From: CAYOYK01 sp964408185
Lineage (GTDB): Bacteria; Bacillota; Clostridia; Christensenellales; Aristaeellaceae
Assembly: GCA_964408185.1 (NCBI GenBank)
Contig: CAYOYK010000003.1
Span: forward strand, 16,888 to 80,887
Direction of reading: 5' to 3'
DNA length: 64,000 nucleotides
Shown: positions 8,832-17,608 of the stretch, one piece after another
Numbering within the stretch: the first letter of the stretch is position 1
Layout of the letters: each line of letters begins with the position of its first letter
The notes under the pieces: model-generated
What the model saw: the letters and a program-made list of their open reading frames with translations, nothing else
Databases searched by the model: none
What the model was told of the DNA's origin: nothing
Translations under genes and position numbers: made by a program

Positions 8832-9281
8832 TTACTCCAGCGCCTCGCCGCGATCCAGCGCCATGATCTGCCCAACCCGGCGCGCGTGGCGCTCGCCGTC
8901 AAACTCGGTGGTCAGCCAAATGCGCACGATCATCTTGGCCAGCTCGCGGCCCAGCACGCGCGCTCCCAGCGCCAGCATGTTGGCGTCGTTGTGCATGCGG
9001 CTCATCTGCGCGGAATAGCAGTCCGTGCAAACGGCGCAGCGGATGCCGTGGATTTTGCCGGCCGCCATGCCGATTCCCACGCCTGTGCCGCAGAGGATGA
9101 TGCCCCGCTCGCAGCGGCCGTCCGCCACGGCCCGCGCGGCCCGCGCGCCGTAGATGGGGTAATCCACGCTCTCGGCGCTGTTCGTTCCCAAATCAAGGTA
9201 CTCCAAGCCCAGCTCGTCCAACACCTGAATAACATAGGGCTTCAGCTCGTAGCCCGCGTGGTCGCATGCAAGCGCAATCAT
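8832..9281 (-). CDS. rpiB: Ribose-5-phosphate isomerase B
   Basis: Interconverts ribose 5-phosphate and ribulose 5-phosphate in the pentose phosphate pathway. The 149-residue length is standard for RpiB/LacA/LacB proteins. The N-terminal ACDHAGYELK carries the phosphate-contact residues Asp8 and His9, and Cys64 in ILCGTGVGIGMAAGK is the catalytic base. The region RCAVCTDCYSAQMSRMHND is also typical. The start follows the stop of the GGDEF gene by three bases, so the two genes form an operon. A role in sugar phosphate salvage is likely; an allose- or galactose-phosphate isomerase role cannot be excluded. Confidence 0.93.
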   Translation of the reverse strand: MIALACDHAGYELKPYVIQVLDELGLEYLDLGTNSAESVDYPIYGARAARAVADGRCERGIILCGTGVGIGMAAGKIHGIRCAVCTDCYSAQMSRMHNDANMLALGARVLGRELAKMIVRIWLTTEFDGERHARRVGQIMALDRGEALE

Positions 9282-9284
9282 CGT

Positions 9285-10193
9285 TTATTCCTCCACATCG
9301 TCATCGTTGAAAACAGCGCGGTTTCGGCCCAGCTCCTTGGCGCGGTACAGCCGCCTGTCGGCCTCGGAGAGCATGCTTTCCACGGTGTCCTGCGCCGTGG
9401 AGCGGTAGCAGCCGACGCTCAGCGTCAGGCGCAGATCCGGCAGCCCGTCTACGCGCAGTGTGTTCACATGCCCCATGAACTTGTGAACACGCTGCTCCAG
9501 CAGCTCCTGCGGGATATCGTCAAACACCAGCCCAAACTCGTCGCCGCCAAGGCGGACGACAAAATCGCCCCTGCGCTGGCTGATGCAGCCGGTCAGCACT
9601 TGCCCCAGCGTAATCAGCAGCTTGTCGCCCATGGCGTGCCCGTACTGCTCGTTGATCTGGCCGAAGCGATCCACGTCCACCAAGGCGAGGGTGATAGGCT
9701 TGCCTGCCGCGCGGTTCTGCGCAAGCTGCTCCTTGAGGCGAAGCTCCAAAAAGCGTCGGTTGTAGAGCCCGGTGCACTCGTCCAGACGAAACTGCTCGTT
9801 GTAGCCCGCGATGCGCTCCAGCAGCTCGTCGCCGCGATAGCTTTGCAGCAGGGCCTCCGCGCCGACGCGGCATATCAGCTCCAGCGCCAGCACGTGCTCG
9901 TCCACCGCCAGCGGCGAGGCGATGATGTAGTAGATTTCCTCGTCAATAAACTCAAACTTGCATTGGCGCTCACCGTCGCGTATCGCGCGCTGGGAGACGC
10001 AGTTGAGGCAGCTGTGCATCCGCGTTTGCCACATGGAGAAGCAATGGTCCGGCAGGTAGCACAGGCCGGCCTCGTCGCTCCGGCTCACGTCCACCTCGTG
10101 CGCGGCGGCGGGATCGACCACGCGCACCAAATCAAACTGCGCGCACAGGGAATTGACAAGGCTTTTTAGCTCGGTCAGGCTGTAACGATTCAT
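9285..10193 (-). CDS. Diguanylate cyclase with Cys-rich sensor domain
   Basis: Predicted cytoplasmic c-di-GMP synthase of 302 residues. The C-terminal half (about 140-300) is a GGDEF domain with an intact active site RLGGDEFGLVF; the start DECTGLYNRRFLELRL is the normal GGDEF entry. The N-terminal half is a sensor region with closely spaced cysteines (CYLPDHC, SCLNCVSQRAI, QCKFEF), similar to Firmicutes domains thought to bind a ligand or metal. An RxxD inhibitory site is not obvious. The ATG at 10193 is preferred over the GTG three codons earlier because AAAGGTG is correctly spaced for it. The gene has its own promoter, and rpiB follows directly. Confidence 0.85.
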   Translation of the reverse strand: MNRYSLTELKSLVNSLCAQFDLVRVVDPAAAHEVDVSRSDEAGLCYLPDHCFSMWQTRMHSCLNCVSQRAIRDGERQCKFEFIDEEIYYIIASPLAVDEHVLALELICRVGAEALLQSYRGDELLERIAGYNEQFRLDECTGLYNRRFLELRLKEQLAQNRAAGKPITLALVDVDRFGQINEQYGHAMGDKLLITLGQVLTGCISQRRGDFVVRLGGDEFGLVFDDIPQELLEQRVHKFMGHVNTLRVDGLPDLRLTLSVGCYRSTAQDTVESMLSEADRRLYRAKELGRNRAVFNDDDVEE

Positions 10194-10226
10194 CGCGTTC
10201 ACCTTTCTGTCGTCACGATTCCTCTT

Positions 10227-10254
10227 ATTATAGCACGAGCCGGAGTATTTACAA
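10227..10254 (-). promoter_or_regulatory. Promoter of the GGDEF-rpiB operon
   Basis: TTGTAA (10249-10254), 16 bp spacer and a consensus TATAAT (10227-10232) on the minus strand. Confidence 0.65.
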
Positions 10255-10273
10255 AAGAAAATTGAAAAACCAC

Positions 10274-10304
10274 TTGACTCTGACGTAACGTCATAGTGTA
10301 TGCT
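10274..10304 (+). promoter_or_regulatory. MerR-type autoregulated promoter/operator
   Basis: TTGACT (10274-10279) and TATGCT (10299-10304) are separated by 19 bp. The perfect palindrome TGACGT-A-ACGTCA (10281-10293) lies inside the spacer. A long spacer with a central dyad is the hallmark of MerR-family activation by DNA twisting. It faces the MerR gene. Confidence 0.8.
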
Positions 10305-10327
10305 GATCGTGTCAGGAGGGGATGCAA

Positions 10328-11044
10328 ATGCGAACCGTGCATCAGGTGGCCGAGCTGAGCGGGGTCAGCGTGCGCACGCTGCACTATTACGATCAGATCG
10401 GCCTGCTCAAGCCAACGCGGGTCACGGAAGCGGGCTATCGGCTGTATGACGATGCGGCCTTGGCTCGCCTGCAACGGATACTGCTCTACCGCGAGGTCGA
10501 GCTGCCGCTGGACGACGTGCGCCGCCTGCTGGCGGACGAGACGGACGCGCCGCGCGCGCTGGAGGCGCAGCGGGAGCTGCTGGCCCTCAAAATCAAACGT
10601 CTGCAAGGCCTGCAAGACCTTTGCGAGCGCCTGTTGAAAGGAGAAACCATCATGAGCTTTGAAGCCTTCGACAGCAAGGCCATCGATCAGTACAAGCAGG
10701 AGGTCAAGGAGCGCTGGGGCGAAACCCTCGCGTATCGGGAGAGCGAGAAAAAAGCCGCCGGATATCAGCAGGCGGACTGGGAGGAGATTCAAACGGAAGC
10801 GGATGAGATTTTTGCCGCCTTTGCGGGGATCCGCACGCAGGCCCCGGACGGAACCGAGGCGCAGGCGCTGGTGCGGCGCTGGCAGGAGCACGTTACGCGT
10901 CGGCACTATCCCTGCACCAAGGAGATTTTGCAGGGGCTGGGCCAAATGTACACCGCCGACCCGCGCTTTGCGCAGAACCTCGACCGCTTTGGCGAGGGCA
11001 CGGCGGCGTTCATCGGCAAGGCCATTGAGTGCTACTGCAAGTGA
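10328..11044 (+). CDS. MerR-family regulator with TipAS-type effector domain
   Basis: Cytoplasmic transcription regulator of 238 residues. Residues 1-70 form the winged-helix MerR domain (VRTLHYYDQIGLLKPTRVTE and GYRLYDDAAL). A helical linker (RRLLADETDAPRALEAQREL) follows. The C-terminal domain (SKAIDQYKQEVKERWG, then RRWQEHVTRRHYPCTKEI) matches the TipAS ligand-binding fold, which in TipA/Mta proteins binds peptide antibiotics or drugs. The ATG at 10328 is preferred over 10322 because GGAGG is correctly spaced. The gene probably regulates itself through the dyad at 10281-10293. No efflux gene is adjacent, so other targets are unknown. Confidence 0.88.
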   Translation: MRTVHQVAELSGVSVRTLHYYDQIGLLKPTRVTEAGYRLYDDAALARLQRILLYREVELPLDDVRRLLADETDAPRALEAQRELLALKIKRLQGLQDLCERLLKGETIMSFEAFDSKAIDQYKQEVKERWGETLAYRESEKKAAGYQQADWEEIQTEADEIFAAFAGIRTQAPDGTEAQALVRRWQEHVTRRHYPCTKEILQGLGQMYTADPRFAQNLDRFGEGTAAFIGKAIECYCK

Positions 11045-11054
11045 GATCAAACAA

Positions 11055-11096
11055 AGCCTCCCCGGAGTGCAAACGCTCCGGGGAGGCTCTTTTTGG
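11055..11096 (+). terminator. Strong terminator between convergent merR and pyrG
   Basis: AGCCTCCCCGGAG pairs with CTCCGGGGAGGCT around a short loop and is followed by CTTTTT. It is likely used by both converging genes. Confidence 0.9.
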
Positions 11097-12719
11097 TTAT
11101 GCGTTCTCCTGCCTGCCGTCGTGCCGATCCACCGCCGCGCCGATAAAATCGCGGAACAGCGGATGGGGGCGGTTGGGGCGGCTTTTGAGCTCCGGATGGA
11201 ACTGCACGCCCACAAAGAAGGGATGATCGGCCAGCTCGACAATCTCCACCAAGTTGCGGTCCGGGTTGCGCCCGGCGATGATCATGCCGCCGGCCTGAAA
11301 ACGCTCCAGATAGGCGTTGTTAAACTCGTAGCGGTGACGATGACGCTCCCAGATATCGTTGACGCCGTAAGCCTTCTCGCTCTTTGTGCCCGGAGCGATG
11401 AGGCAGCGGTACTTGCCCAGACGCATCGTGCCGCCCAGATTGCACAAATCCTGATCCTCCATGAGGTCGATGACGGGATAGGTGGTGTGCGGGTCGACCT
11501 CGCTGGTAAACGCGTCGCGCAGGTCGAGCACATGGCGGGCAAACTCGATGACCGCCATCTGCATACCGAGGCACAGGCCCAAAAACGGCACGTTGTTCTC
11601 GCGCGCATACTGTATCGCGGCAATCTTGCCCTCCAGCCCGCGCTCGCCAAACCCGCCGGGCACGACCAGTCCATCCGCGCCCTTGAGGACATCGGCCACG
11701 TTGGCGCTGGTGACCGCCTCGGCCTTGATCCAATCGATGTGAATCTTGACCCCGTGGAAGATTCCCCCGTGCGTCAGCGCTTCCACAACGCTCAGGTACG
11801 CGTCGGGCAGCTCCACGTACTTGCCCACAAGCGCGATGTTGACCGTCTTTTCAGAGCAAAGCTGGCGCTCGACCATCTGCTCCCACTCGGTCAAATCGGC
11901 GGGCCGATCGGGGATGCCCAGCAGCTTCATCACCTGTTCGTCGAGGCCCTCGCGGTGCAGCATCAGGGGCACCTCATACAGGCTGCGCGCGTTGAGGTTC
12001 TGGATGACACGCTCCACCGGCAAATTGCAGAACATGCCGATCTTCGCGCGCACCTCGTAGGGCAGCTCGTGGTCGGTACGGCAGACCAGAATATCCGGGC
12101 TGATGCCGATGCCGCTCAAATCCTTTACGCTGTGCTGGGTGGGCTTGGTTTTCAGCTCCCCGGCGGCTTTGAGGTAGGGCACCAGCGTTACGTGCAGGTA
12201 CAGGCTGTTCTCACGGCCAACCTCCGTGCGCATCTGACGGATGGCCTCCAGAAAGGGCAGGCTTTCGATATCGCCGACCGTGCCGCCGATCTCGGTAATC
12301 ACCACGTCGGGCGCGTCGGCGCTGCGGCTGACGGCGAGGATGTTCTTTTTGATTTCGTTGGTGATGTGGGGGATGACCTGAATGGTCGCGCCGAGGTACT
12401 CGCCGCGGCGCTCGCGGTCGATGACCGTCTTGTACACGCGGCCGCTGGTCACATTGCTGGCCTGCGTGAGGCTCTCGTCGATAAAGCGCTCGTAATGGCC
12501 CAGATCCAGGTCGGTCTCCGCGCCGTCGTCGGTCACAAAGACCTCGCCGTGCTGGTAGGGGTTCATGGTGCCGGGGTCTACGTTGATGTAGGGGTCAAAC
12601 TTTTGGATGCGCACCTTGAGTCCGCGGCTTTTGAGCAGACGCCCCAGCGACGCGGCCGTAATCCCCTTGCCCAGCGATGAAACCACGCCGCCCGTAACAA
12701 AAATAAACTTGGTATCCAT
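11097..12719 (-). CDS. pyrG: CTP synthase
   Basis: Aminates UTP to CTP with glutamine as nitrogen donor. The 540 residues are the usual size. The N-terminal synthase domain starts [20 protein letters not shown] with its P-loop, then [21 protein letters not shown] (shown as [19 protein letters not shown]). The C-terminal class I glutamine amidotransferase domain has the nucleophile in [10 protein letters not shown] and the His-Glu pair in [10 protein letters not shown]. The chosen ATG gives the conserved N-terminus; an upstream in-frame extension would overlap the promoter. It is followed by a strong terminator. No G-run leader of the Bacillus type was seen. Confidence 0.97.
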   Translation of the reverse strand: MDTKFIFVTGGVVSSLGKGITAASLGRLLKSRGLKVRIQKFDPYINVDPGTMNPYQHGEVFVTDDGAETDLDLGHYERFIDESLTQASNVTSGRVYKTVIDRERRGEYLGATIQVIPHITNEIKKNILAVSRSADAPDVVITEIGGTVGDIESLPFLEAIRQMRTEVGRENSLYLHVTLVPYLKAAGELKTKPTQHSVKDLSGIGISPDILVCRTDHELPYEVRAKIGMFCNLPVERVIQNLNARSLYEVPLMLHREGLDEQVMKLLGIPDRPADLTEWEQMVERQLCSEKTVNIALVGKYVELPDAYLSVVEALTHGGIFHGVKIHIDWIKAEAVTSANVADVLKGADGLVVPGGFGERGLEGKIAAIQYARENNVPFLGLCLGMQMAVIEFARHVLDLRDAFTSEVDPHTTYPVIDLMEDQDLCNLGGTMRLGKYRCLIAPGTKSEKAYGVNDIWERHRHRYEFNNAYLERFQAGGMIIAGRNPDRNLVEIVELADHPFFVGVQFHPELKSRPNRPHPLFRDFIGAAVDRHDGRQENA

Positions 12720-12758
12720 CAATAACCCAGCCCCCTTCGCCCAAATCACACGCTCTTT

Positions 12759-12788
12759 ATTGTAGCAGGGACGGAAGGGGTTCGTCAA
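12759..12788 (-). promoter_or_regulatory. Promoter of pyrG
   Basis: TTGACG (12783-12788), 18 bp spacer and TACAAT (12759-12764) on the minus strand, 40 bp before the start codon. Confidence 0.75.
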
Positions 12789-12855
12789 GACTCGCGGGGA
12801 TATTGGCGCGGTACAAAAAAGGAGGGGGTTCTTGTTTGTTTTTGCGCATGATCGG

Positions 12856-14550
12856 TCAAAGCGCCGAAGCCTCGCGCAGGCAGGCGTGCACGTCCTCCTC
12901 GCCGACGGCCTCGCGGCGCAAAAGCAGCTCGGTCAGGCGCTCCCACGCGGGCCGATGGGTGGCCAGCACACGCAAGGCAAGCTGATAGCCGGTCTGCACC
13001 CATTGCTGCGCCGCGCCCTCACGCTGAGCTTGACGGAACGCGTACAGCGTTGTGCCGTCCGGGTACATGCCCCACTCGCACACCATGCGGCGGGCCAGCT
13101 CCGCGGCCTTTTCCAGATCGTTGGCGGCTCCGGTGGTGGTTGCGTCGCGGCCGAAGCTGAGCTCCTCGGCGGCGCGGCCCGCCAGCGCCACGGCGATGTG
13201 CCCCAGCAGCTCCCGTCGGCTGTGAAAGAGCCGTTCGGGCTGAATGCTGAGGCTGTACCCCGCCGCGCCCTTGGTGGACGGAATGATGCTCACCTTGCGC
13301 AGGCGCTGGTCGGGCAGCAGCACCAGCGTGCCAATGGCGTGCCCGGCCTCGTGCGCGGCGGTGAGACGGCGCTCGGCGTAGCTGCCGCCCACATCCCGCC
13401 GCTCCGCTCCGCAGAGCATGGTTTCGTACGCGACGTTGACGTCCTCGGCGGTAATGGGGCCGTCGTCGCGCTTGGCGGCAAGGATGGCGGCCTCGTTGAG
13501 CACGCTTTCCAGCCGCGCGCCGCTAAACAGCGCCGTCTGCGCCGCCAGCCCGCTCAGGCTTACGTCCGGGGCCAGCGGCTTGCCCTGCGCGTGCACGGCG
13601 AGGATCTTGAGCCGCTCCTCATAGCCCGGCAAAGGGGCCTCGATCTGCCGATCAAACCGACCGGCGCGCAAAAGAGCCTCGTCCAGCGCCTCGATACGGT
13701 TTGTCGCGCCGAGCACGATCACGCCGTCCCCATCGCGGAAGCCGCTCATCTCGCTGAGCAGCGCGTTCAGCGTCTGCTCCCGCTCATCGCTCTGCTGGTC
13801 GCGGCGGCTGCCCAGCGCGTCGATCTCGTCGATAAAGATCACGGCGCGTCCGGCCTTGCGCGCCTGCGCAAACAGCTTGCGGATGCGCGCCGCGCCCACG
13901 CCGACGTACATCTCCACAAAATCCGCGCCGTTGACCGCGTAAAAGGGCACGCGCGCCTCTCCGGCCAGCGCGCGGGCCATCAGCGTCTTGCCTGTGCCGG
14001 GCGGGCCGTACAGCAGCACGCCGCGCGGCGCGCGCGCGCCGTACCGCGCGTACTGCGCCGGGTCGCGGATAAAGCCCACCAAGTCGCGCAGACTGGTAAG
14101 CGCCTCCTCGTTGGCGGCAACGCTTTGGAATGTGACGGAGGGAATCTCGCTCTCGGCGGTCGCCGCGTTTTCCAGCGCGAAGCCGCGCGCCTTGCCTTGG
14201 CGGCCCCAGAGCAGCCCCATCACGGCCGCGAGCGGCAGCAGCGCCAGCCAGCCCATGCCGCCGCCCGATTCTTCCACGGTCACGCCCTGCGCGAGCAGCG
14301 TATGCTTAAAGGTATCCAGCCGAGGATTGGGGAAGGACAGCGTCTGTCCGCTGCGATCGACAGCTTGAAGGGTATCGCCGTCGTTCAGGGTGACGCGCGT
14401 AATATCGCCAACGGAAAGCCGCGCCTCAAAATCGGCATAGCTCAAGGCGCGGGTGGATTCGCGGGAGGCCCACAGCGTTGCCGCAAGGACGAGCAGCAGC
14501 AGCGCCGCGACCAGCGCGGTCGCACGGGCGGATCGTTTGCGGCCCTGCAT
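12856..14550 (-). CDS. FtsH-like membrane AAA+ zinc protease
   Basis: Predicted membrane ATP-dependent metalloprotease of 564 residues. TM1 is at about residues 9-28 and TM2 at about 96-115, with an extracytoplasmic loop between them. The AAA domain shows Walker A GPPGTGKT, Walker [12 protein letters not shown], and the second-region-of-homology [20 protein letters not shown]. The zinc site is HEAGH, with the third ligand in [12 protein letters not shown]. It is shorter than housekeeping FtsH (about 610-650) and has a short C-terminus (ends [10 protein letters not shown]). It is therefore more likely an extra or divergent FtsH paralog. It has its own promoter, divergent from the PBP gene. Confidence 0.9.
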   Translation of the reverse strand: MQGRKRSARATALVAALLLLVLAATLWASRESTRALSYADFEARLSVGDITRVTLNDGDTLQAVDRSGQTLSFPNPRLDTFKHTLLAQGVTVEESGGGMGWLALLPLAAVMGLLWGRQGKARGFALENAATAESEIPSVTFQSVAANEEALTSLRDLVGFIRDPAQYARYGARAPRGVLLYGPPGTGKTLMARALAGEARVPFYAVNGADFVEMYVGVGAARIRKLFAQARKAGRAVIFIDEIDALGSRRDQQSDEREQTLNALLSEMSGFRDGDGVIVLGATNRIEALDEALLRAGRFDRQIEAPLPGYEERLKILAVHAQGKPLAPDVSLSGLAAQTALFSGARLESVLNEAAILAAKRDDGPITAEDVNVAYETMLCGAERRDVGGSYAERRLTAAHEAGHAIGTLVLLPDQRLRKVSIIPSTKGAAGYSLSIQPERLFHSRRELLGHIAVALAGRAAEELSFGRDATTTGAANDLEKAAELARRMVCEWGMYPDGTTLYAFRQAQREGAAQQWVQTGYQLALRVLATHRPAWERLTELLLRREAVGEEDVHACLREASAL

Positions 14551-14582
14551 AGGCTTCGCCTCCCTTTCGTGATTTCACAACA

Positions 14583-14611
14583 AGTATACAGGTGATAGGT
14601 TCATAAGTAAA
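14583..14611 (-). promoter_or_regulatory. Promoter of the FtsH-like gene
   Basis: TTTACT (14606-14611), 17 bp spacer and TATACT (14583-14588) on the minus strand. Confidence 0.65.
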
Positions 14612-14725
14612 TGGTAGCTTTTGACACGCACAAAACCTTGATGTGGGCAGGATTTTTGCGCATGCTACCGTCGATGAGCCGCGCGGAAAAGCTCCGCGTA
14701 CGATCCGGCGGATGGGAAAGGCGGC

Positions 14726-17563
14726 ATGCACTTGAAAAAGAAACGCAAGAAGGATTCACCCGCACCCCCTACGCCGACCAAGGCGGACTTGCCCAAGAGC
14801 AGTCGGGCTGACCGCGATGCCGCGCGCGCCCGCCGGATTGGCACGCTGCAAGCGGTTCGCCGTCGCGCCGTGGATGCGGAGGAGCTGCCCGTGGACGCGA
14901 TCATCGAGGGCGACGCGCTGGGCGAAAGCTCCGTGCAGCCGCTTGAAGCCGACGCGCTTGGCAAGCGCGCCGTGCAGCCGCTTGATGCCGACGCGACGGG
15001 CAAGCGCACCGTTCAGCCGATTGAAGGCGACGCGCTGGGCGAGCGCACCGTGCAGCCGCTTGAGGGCGGCACGCATGGCGAGCGCACCGTGCAGCCGCTA
15101 GAGGGCGACACGCCTGCCGCCAAGCCGACGCGCCGCGAAAAGAGGCGGCAAAAAAAGCGGAATCGGAAGAAGCGCCACGGCCTGCGCAACACGCTGCTGG
15201 TGCTGGTCAGCCTGCTGATCGTCGCCGCAGTGGGCGCGTTTGAGTTTTTCGGCGTGGCGGACTGGCAAAAGCTCGACGTGAGCAAGATTACCGCCGCCGC
15301 CCGAACCGGCGCGATGTACGACGGGGACGGCGTGCTGATTATCAAGATACAGGGCGCGCAGAACCGCGTGCCCGTTGCGCTGGACTCCCTGCCCGCGCAT
15401 GTGCGCAACGCGTTTTTGGCGGCCGAGGATCTGCGCTTTTACCAGCACCACGGGGTGGATGTGGTGCGCATTTTCGGCGCGGTGGCGGAGAATATCAAGC
15501 AGGGGAGCTTTGCGCAGGGGGCCAGCACCATCACCCAGCAGCTCATCCGGCAAAGCCATTTGAGCACGCAAAAGACAATCGCGCGCAAGCTGGAGGAAGC
15601 GTGGCTGGCCCTCCAGCTGGAGCGGGCGTACAGCAAGGATCAGATTTTGGAGATGTATCTAAACTATATCTATTTCGGCAGCGGGGCGTACGGCATCCAA
15701 GCCGCCGCACAGACCTACTTTGAGGTGGACGCCGCCGACCTGTCGCTTGCGCAGGCGGCTTCGCTGGCCGCGACCATCAAGGCTCCGGGCTACTATGCCC
15801 CCGCGACCGACGCAAACGCGAACCGCCGCGCATATGTCCTCGCTACCATGCTGGCCGAGGGGATGATCGCCCAGCCGCAGCACGACGCGGCGCTGGCCGA
15901 GACGATTGCCGTGGCGGAAGCGGAGCCCATCGATACGCCCTACGGCTGGTTTGCGGACGCGGTGCTGGACGAGGCGGAGGCCGTGCTCGGCTTGACCTCC
16001 GATCAGGTGCTCACGGGCGGCTATTATATCGACACGACGCTCAACCGGGCCTATCAGGATACGCTGCTCGCGCAGTTTGAGCGCGACGTGTTCCCCGCCA
16101 ACGCGTCGGACGGCACGCAGGTGCAGGGCGCGGCGGCTTGCGTCAACACCAAAACAGGCGCGGTGCTGGCCATCGTGGGCGGGCGCAGCTACGACGTGCG
16201 CAGGGGCCTCAACCGCGCCACGCAGCTCCGCCGTCAGCCCGGCTCGGCGCTCAAGCCCATCGTGGCCTACGCCCCGGCCATTGACCGCTATGGTTATACC
16301 ACCGCCAGCGTGCTCAAGGACGAGCCGACCAGCTTTAACGGCTACAAGCCGCGCAACAGCGGCTACACCTACTACGGCAACGTGACGTTCCGCTCGGCGC
16401 TGAAAAGCAGCCTGAACGTATCGGCCGTGTCGCTGCTGAACCAAATCGGCGTGCAGTCCGGCAAGGCGTACCTGACCTCGGTGGGCATTCCGCTCGACCC
16501 GCTGGACGATAACCTCGCGCTGGCTCTCGGCGCGATGACCTACGGGGTATCGCCCGTGCAGCTTGCGGCGGCTTACGCGCCGTTCGGCAACGGCGGCACG
16601 TTTTCCAGCCCGCATTTTATCACGCGCATTCTGGATTCCACGGGCAAGACGGTCTACGCCTTCGCATCGCAGAGAACCCGCGTGCTCAAGGCGCAGTCGG
16701 CCTACCTGATGACCAGCCTGCTCTCTACCGTGACCAGCAGCGGCACCGGGGCCAAGCTGAGCGGCGCGGGCACGCCTGTGGCGGGCAAGACCGGCACCGT
16801 GAACATGACCGGCGGCAACCGCGATATCTGGATGGCCGCCTACAACAGCGAGATATCCTGCGCGTTCTGGATGGGCTTTGACCAGCCGGACAGCCGCCAT
16901 AAGCTGGCCAGCTGGGTGAGCGGCGGAGACAACACCGCGCTGATGGCCAAGAACTATTTCTATCAGCTCTACCGAAACCGCGATAAACCCCAGTTTGCCA
17001 AGCCGGACGGTATCATCAGCCTAGAGATTGACAAAAAGTCTATCGAGTGGCGCGGCGAGGCCATGCTGGCCGTTGACCTGACCCCCAAGGCCTACCGCTA
17101 CACCGAGGTCTTTTCCGCCGATAATCACCCCACCAAGAGGAGCGACGTGTGGACGCCGCCGCGCACACCCAGCGCCTTCCGCGTCAGCCACAGCGACAGC
17201 GGCCAGCCCGTGCTGGTCATCCAGCCCGCGGATACGGCGGTGTACCGTGTGCAGCGCGACGCGGTGGGCGAGAGCTTTGTGCTGGCGGAGCTGTACGGCA
17301 CGGCGGGCGAGACCCTGTATTACACCGATAACAAGGCGCAGCCGGGCGTGGTGTATACCTACCGCGTCATCCCCGTTCACGCGGAGCTGCTGGATAACGG
17401 CATTGTGCTGGAGGGCGTGCAGGCCGTGCAGGTGGCGCAGGTCAAGGCGCGGGGCGGCGTGGTGGACCGCGTGCTGGACGCGCTGTTTGGCCGGGACGGG
17501 GCCGCGGACAGCGGCGGCGCGCAAACGGAGAACACCAGCTCCATGTTCTGGGGGCTGAAATAA
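14726..17563 (+). CDS. Class A penicillin-binding protein (PBP1A-type)
   Basis: Bifunctional peptidoglycan glycosyltransferase/transpeptidase, anchored by one N-terminal membrane helix (about residues 155-175). The N-terminal cytoplasmic tail is highly basic, with five tandem 13-residue repeats (residues 61-125). The GT51 domain has AAEDLRFYQHHGVD (catalytic Glu about 234), STITQQL and KDQILEMYLN. The transpeptidase domain has the Ser-x-x-Lys in QPGSALKP (Ser about 506), SLN in SSLNVSAVS and KTGT (about 688). A fibronectin-III-like domain seems to follow (about 800-900, VYTYRVIPVH). At 945 residues it is long for the family. The ATG at 14726 follows GGAAAGGCGG. Confidence 0.95.
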   Translation: MHLKKKRKKDSPAPPTPTKADLPKSSRADRDAARARRIGTLQAVRRRAVDAEELPVDAIIEGDALGESSVQPLEADALGKRAVQPLDADATGKRTVQPIEGDALGERTVQPLEGGTHGERTVQPLEGDTPAAKPTRREKRRQKKRNRKKRHGLRNTLLVLVSLLIVAAVGAFEFFGVADWQKLDVSKITAAARTGAMYDGDGVLIIKIQGAQNRVPVALDSLPAHVRNAFLAAEDLRFYQHHGVDVVRIFGAVAENIKQGSFAQGASTITQQLIRQSHLSTQKTIARKLEEAWLALQLERAYSKDQILEMYLNYIYFGSGAYGIQAAAQTYFEVDAADLSLAQAASLAATIKAPGYYAPATDANANRRAYVLATMLAEGMIAQPQHDAALAETIAVAEAEPIDTPYGWFADAVLDEAEAVLGLTSDQVLTGGYYIDTTLNRAYQDTLLAQFERDVFPANASDGTQVQGAAACVNTKTGAVLAIVGGRSYDVRRGLNRATQLRRQPGSALKPIVAYAPAIDRYGYTTASVLKDEPTSFNGYKPRNSGYTYYGNVTFRSALKSSLNVSAVSLLNQIGVQSGKAYLTSVGIPLDPLDDNLALALGAMTYGVSPVQLAAAYAPFGNGGTFSSPHFITRILDSTGKTVYAFASQRTRVLKAQSAYLMTSLLSTVTSSGTGAKLSGAGTPVAGKTGTVNMTGGNRDIWMAAYNSEISCAFWMGFDQPDSRHKLASWVSGGDNTALMAKNYFYQLYRNRDKPQFAKPDGIISLEIDKKSIEWRGEAMLAVDLTPKAYRYTEVFSADNHPTKRSDVWTPPRTPSAFRVSHSDSGQPVLVIQPADTAVYRVQRDAVGESFVLAELYGTAGETLYYTDNKAQPGVVYTYRVIPVHAELLDNGIVLEGVQAVQVAQVKARGGVVDRVLDALFGRDGAADSGGAQTENTSSMFWGLK
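14906..15100 (+). repeat. Five tandem 39-bp repeats in the PBP tail
   Basis: Five in-frame copies of a 13-residue unit, consensus EGDALGERTVQPL, with a partial sixth. Copies differ by synonymous and a few amino-acid changes, so the array looks old but could vary in copy number. Confidence 0.85.
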
Positions 17564-17565
17564 AA

Positions 17566-17602
17566 GCGGGGAGCGCCTCGATCCCCTCGGAGGCGCTCCC
17601 GC
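17566..17602. terminator. Bidirectional terminator between PBP and murC
   Basis: GGGAGCGCCTC pairs with GAGGCGCTCCC. The minus-strand side runs into TTTTA, and the plus side reaches ATTTTT a few bases later. It serves the two converging genes. Confidence 0.75.
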
Positions 17603-17608
17603 GGTACG

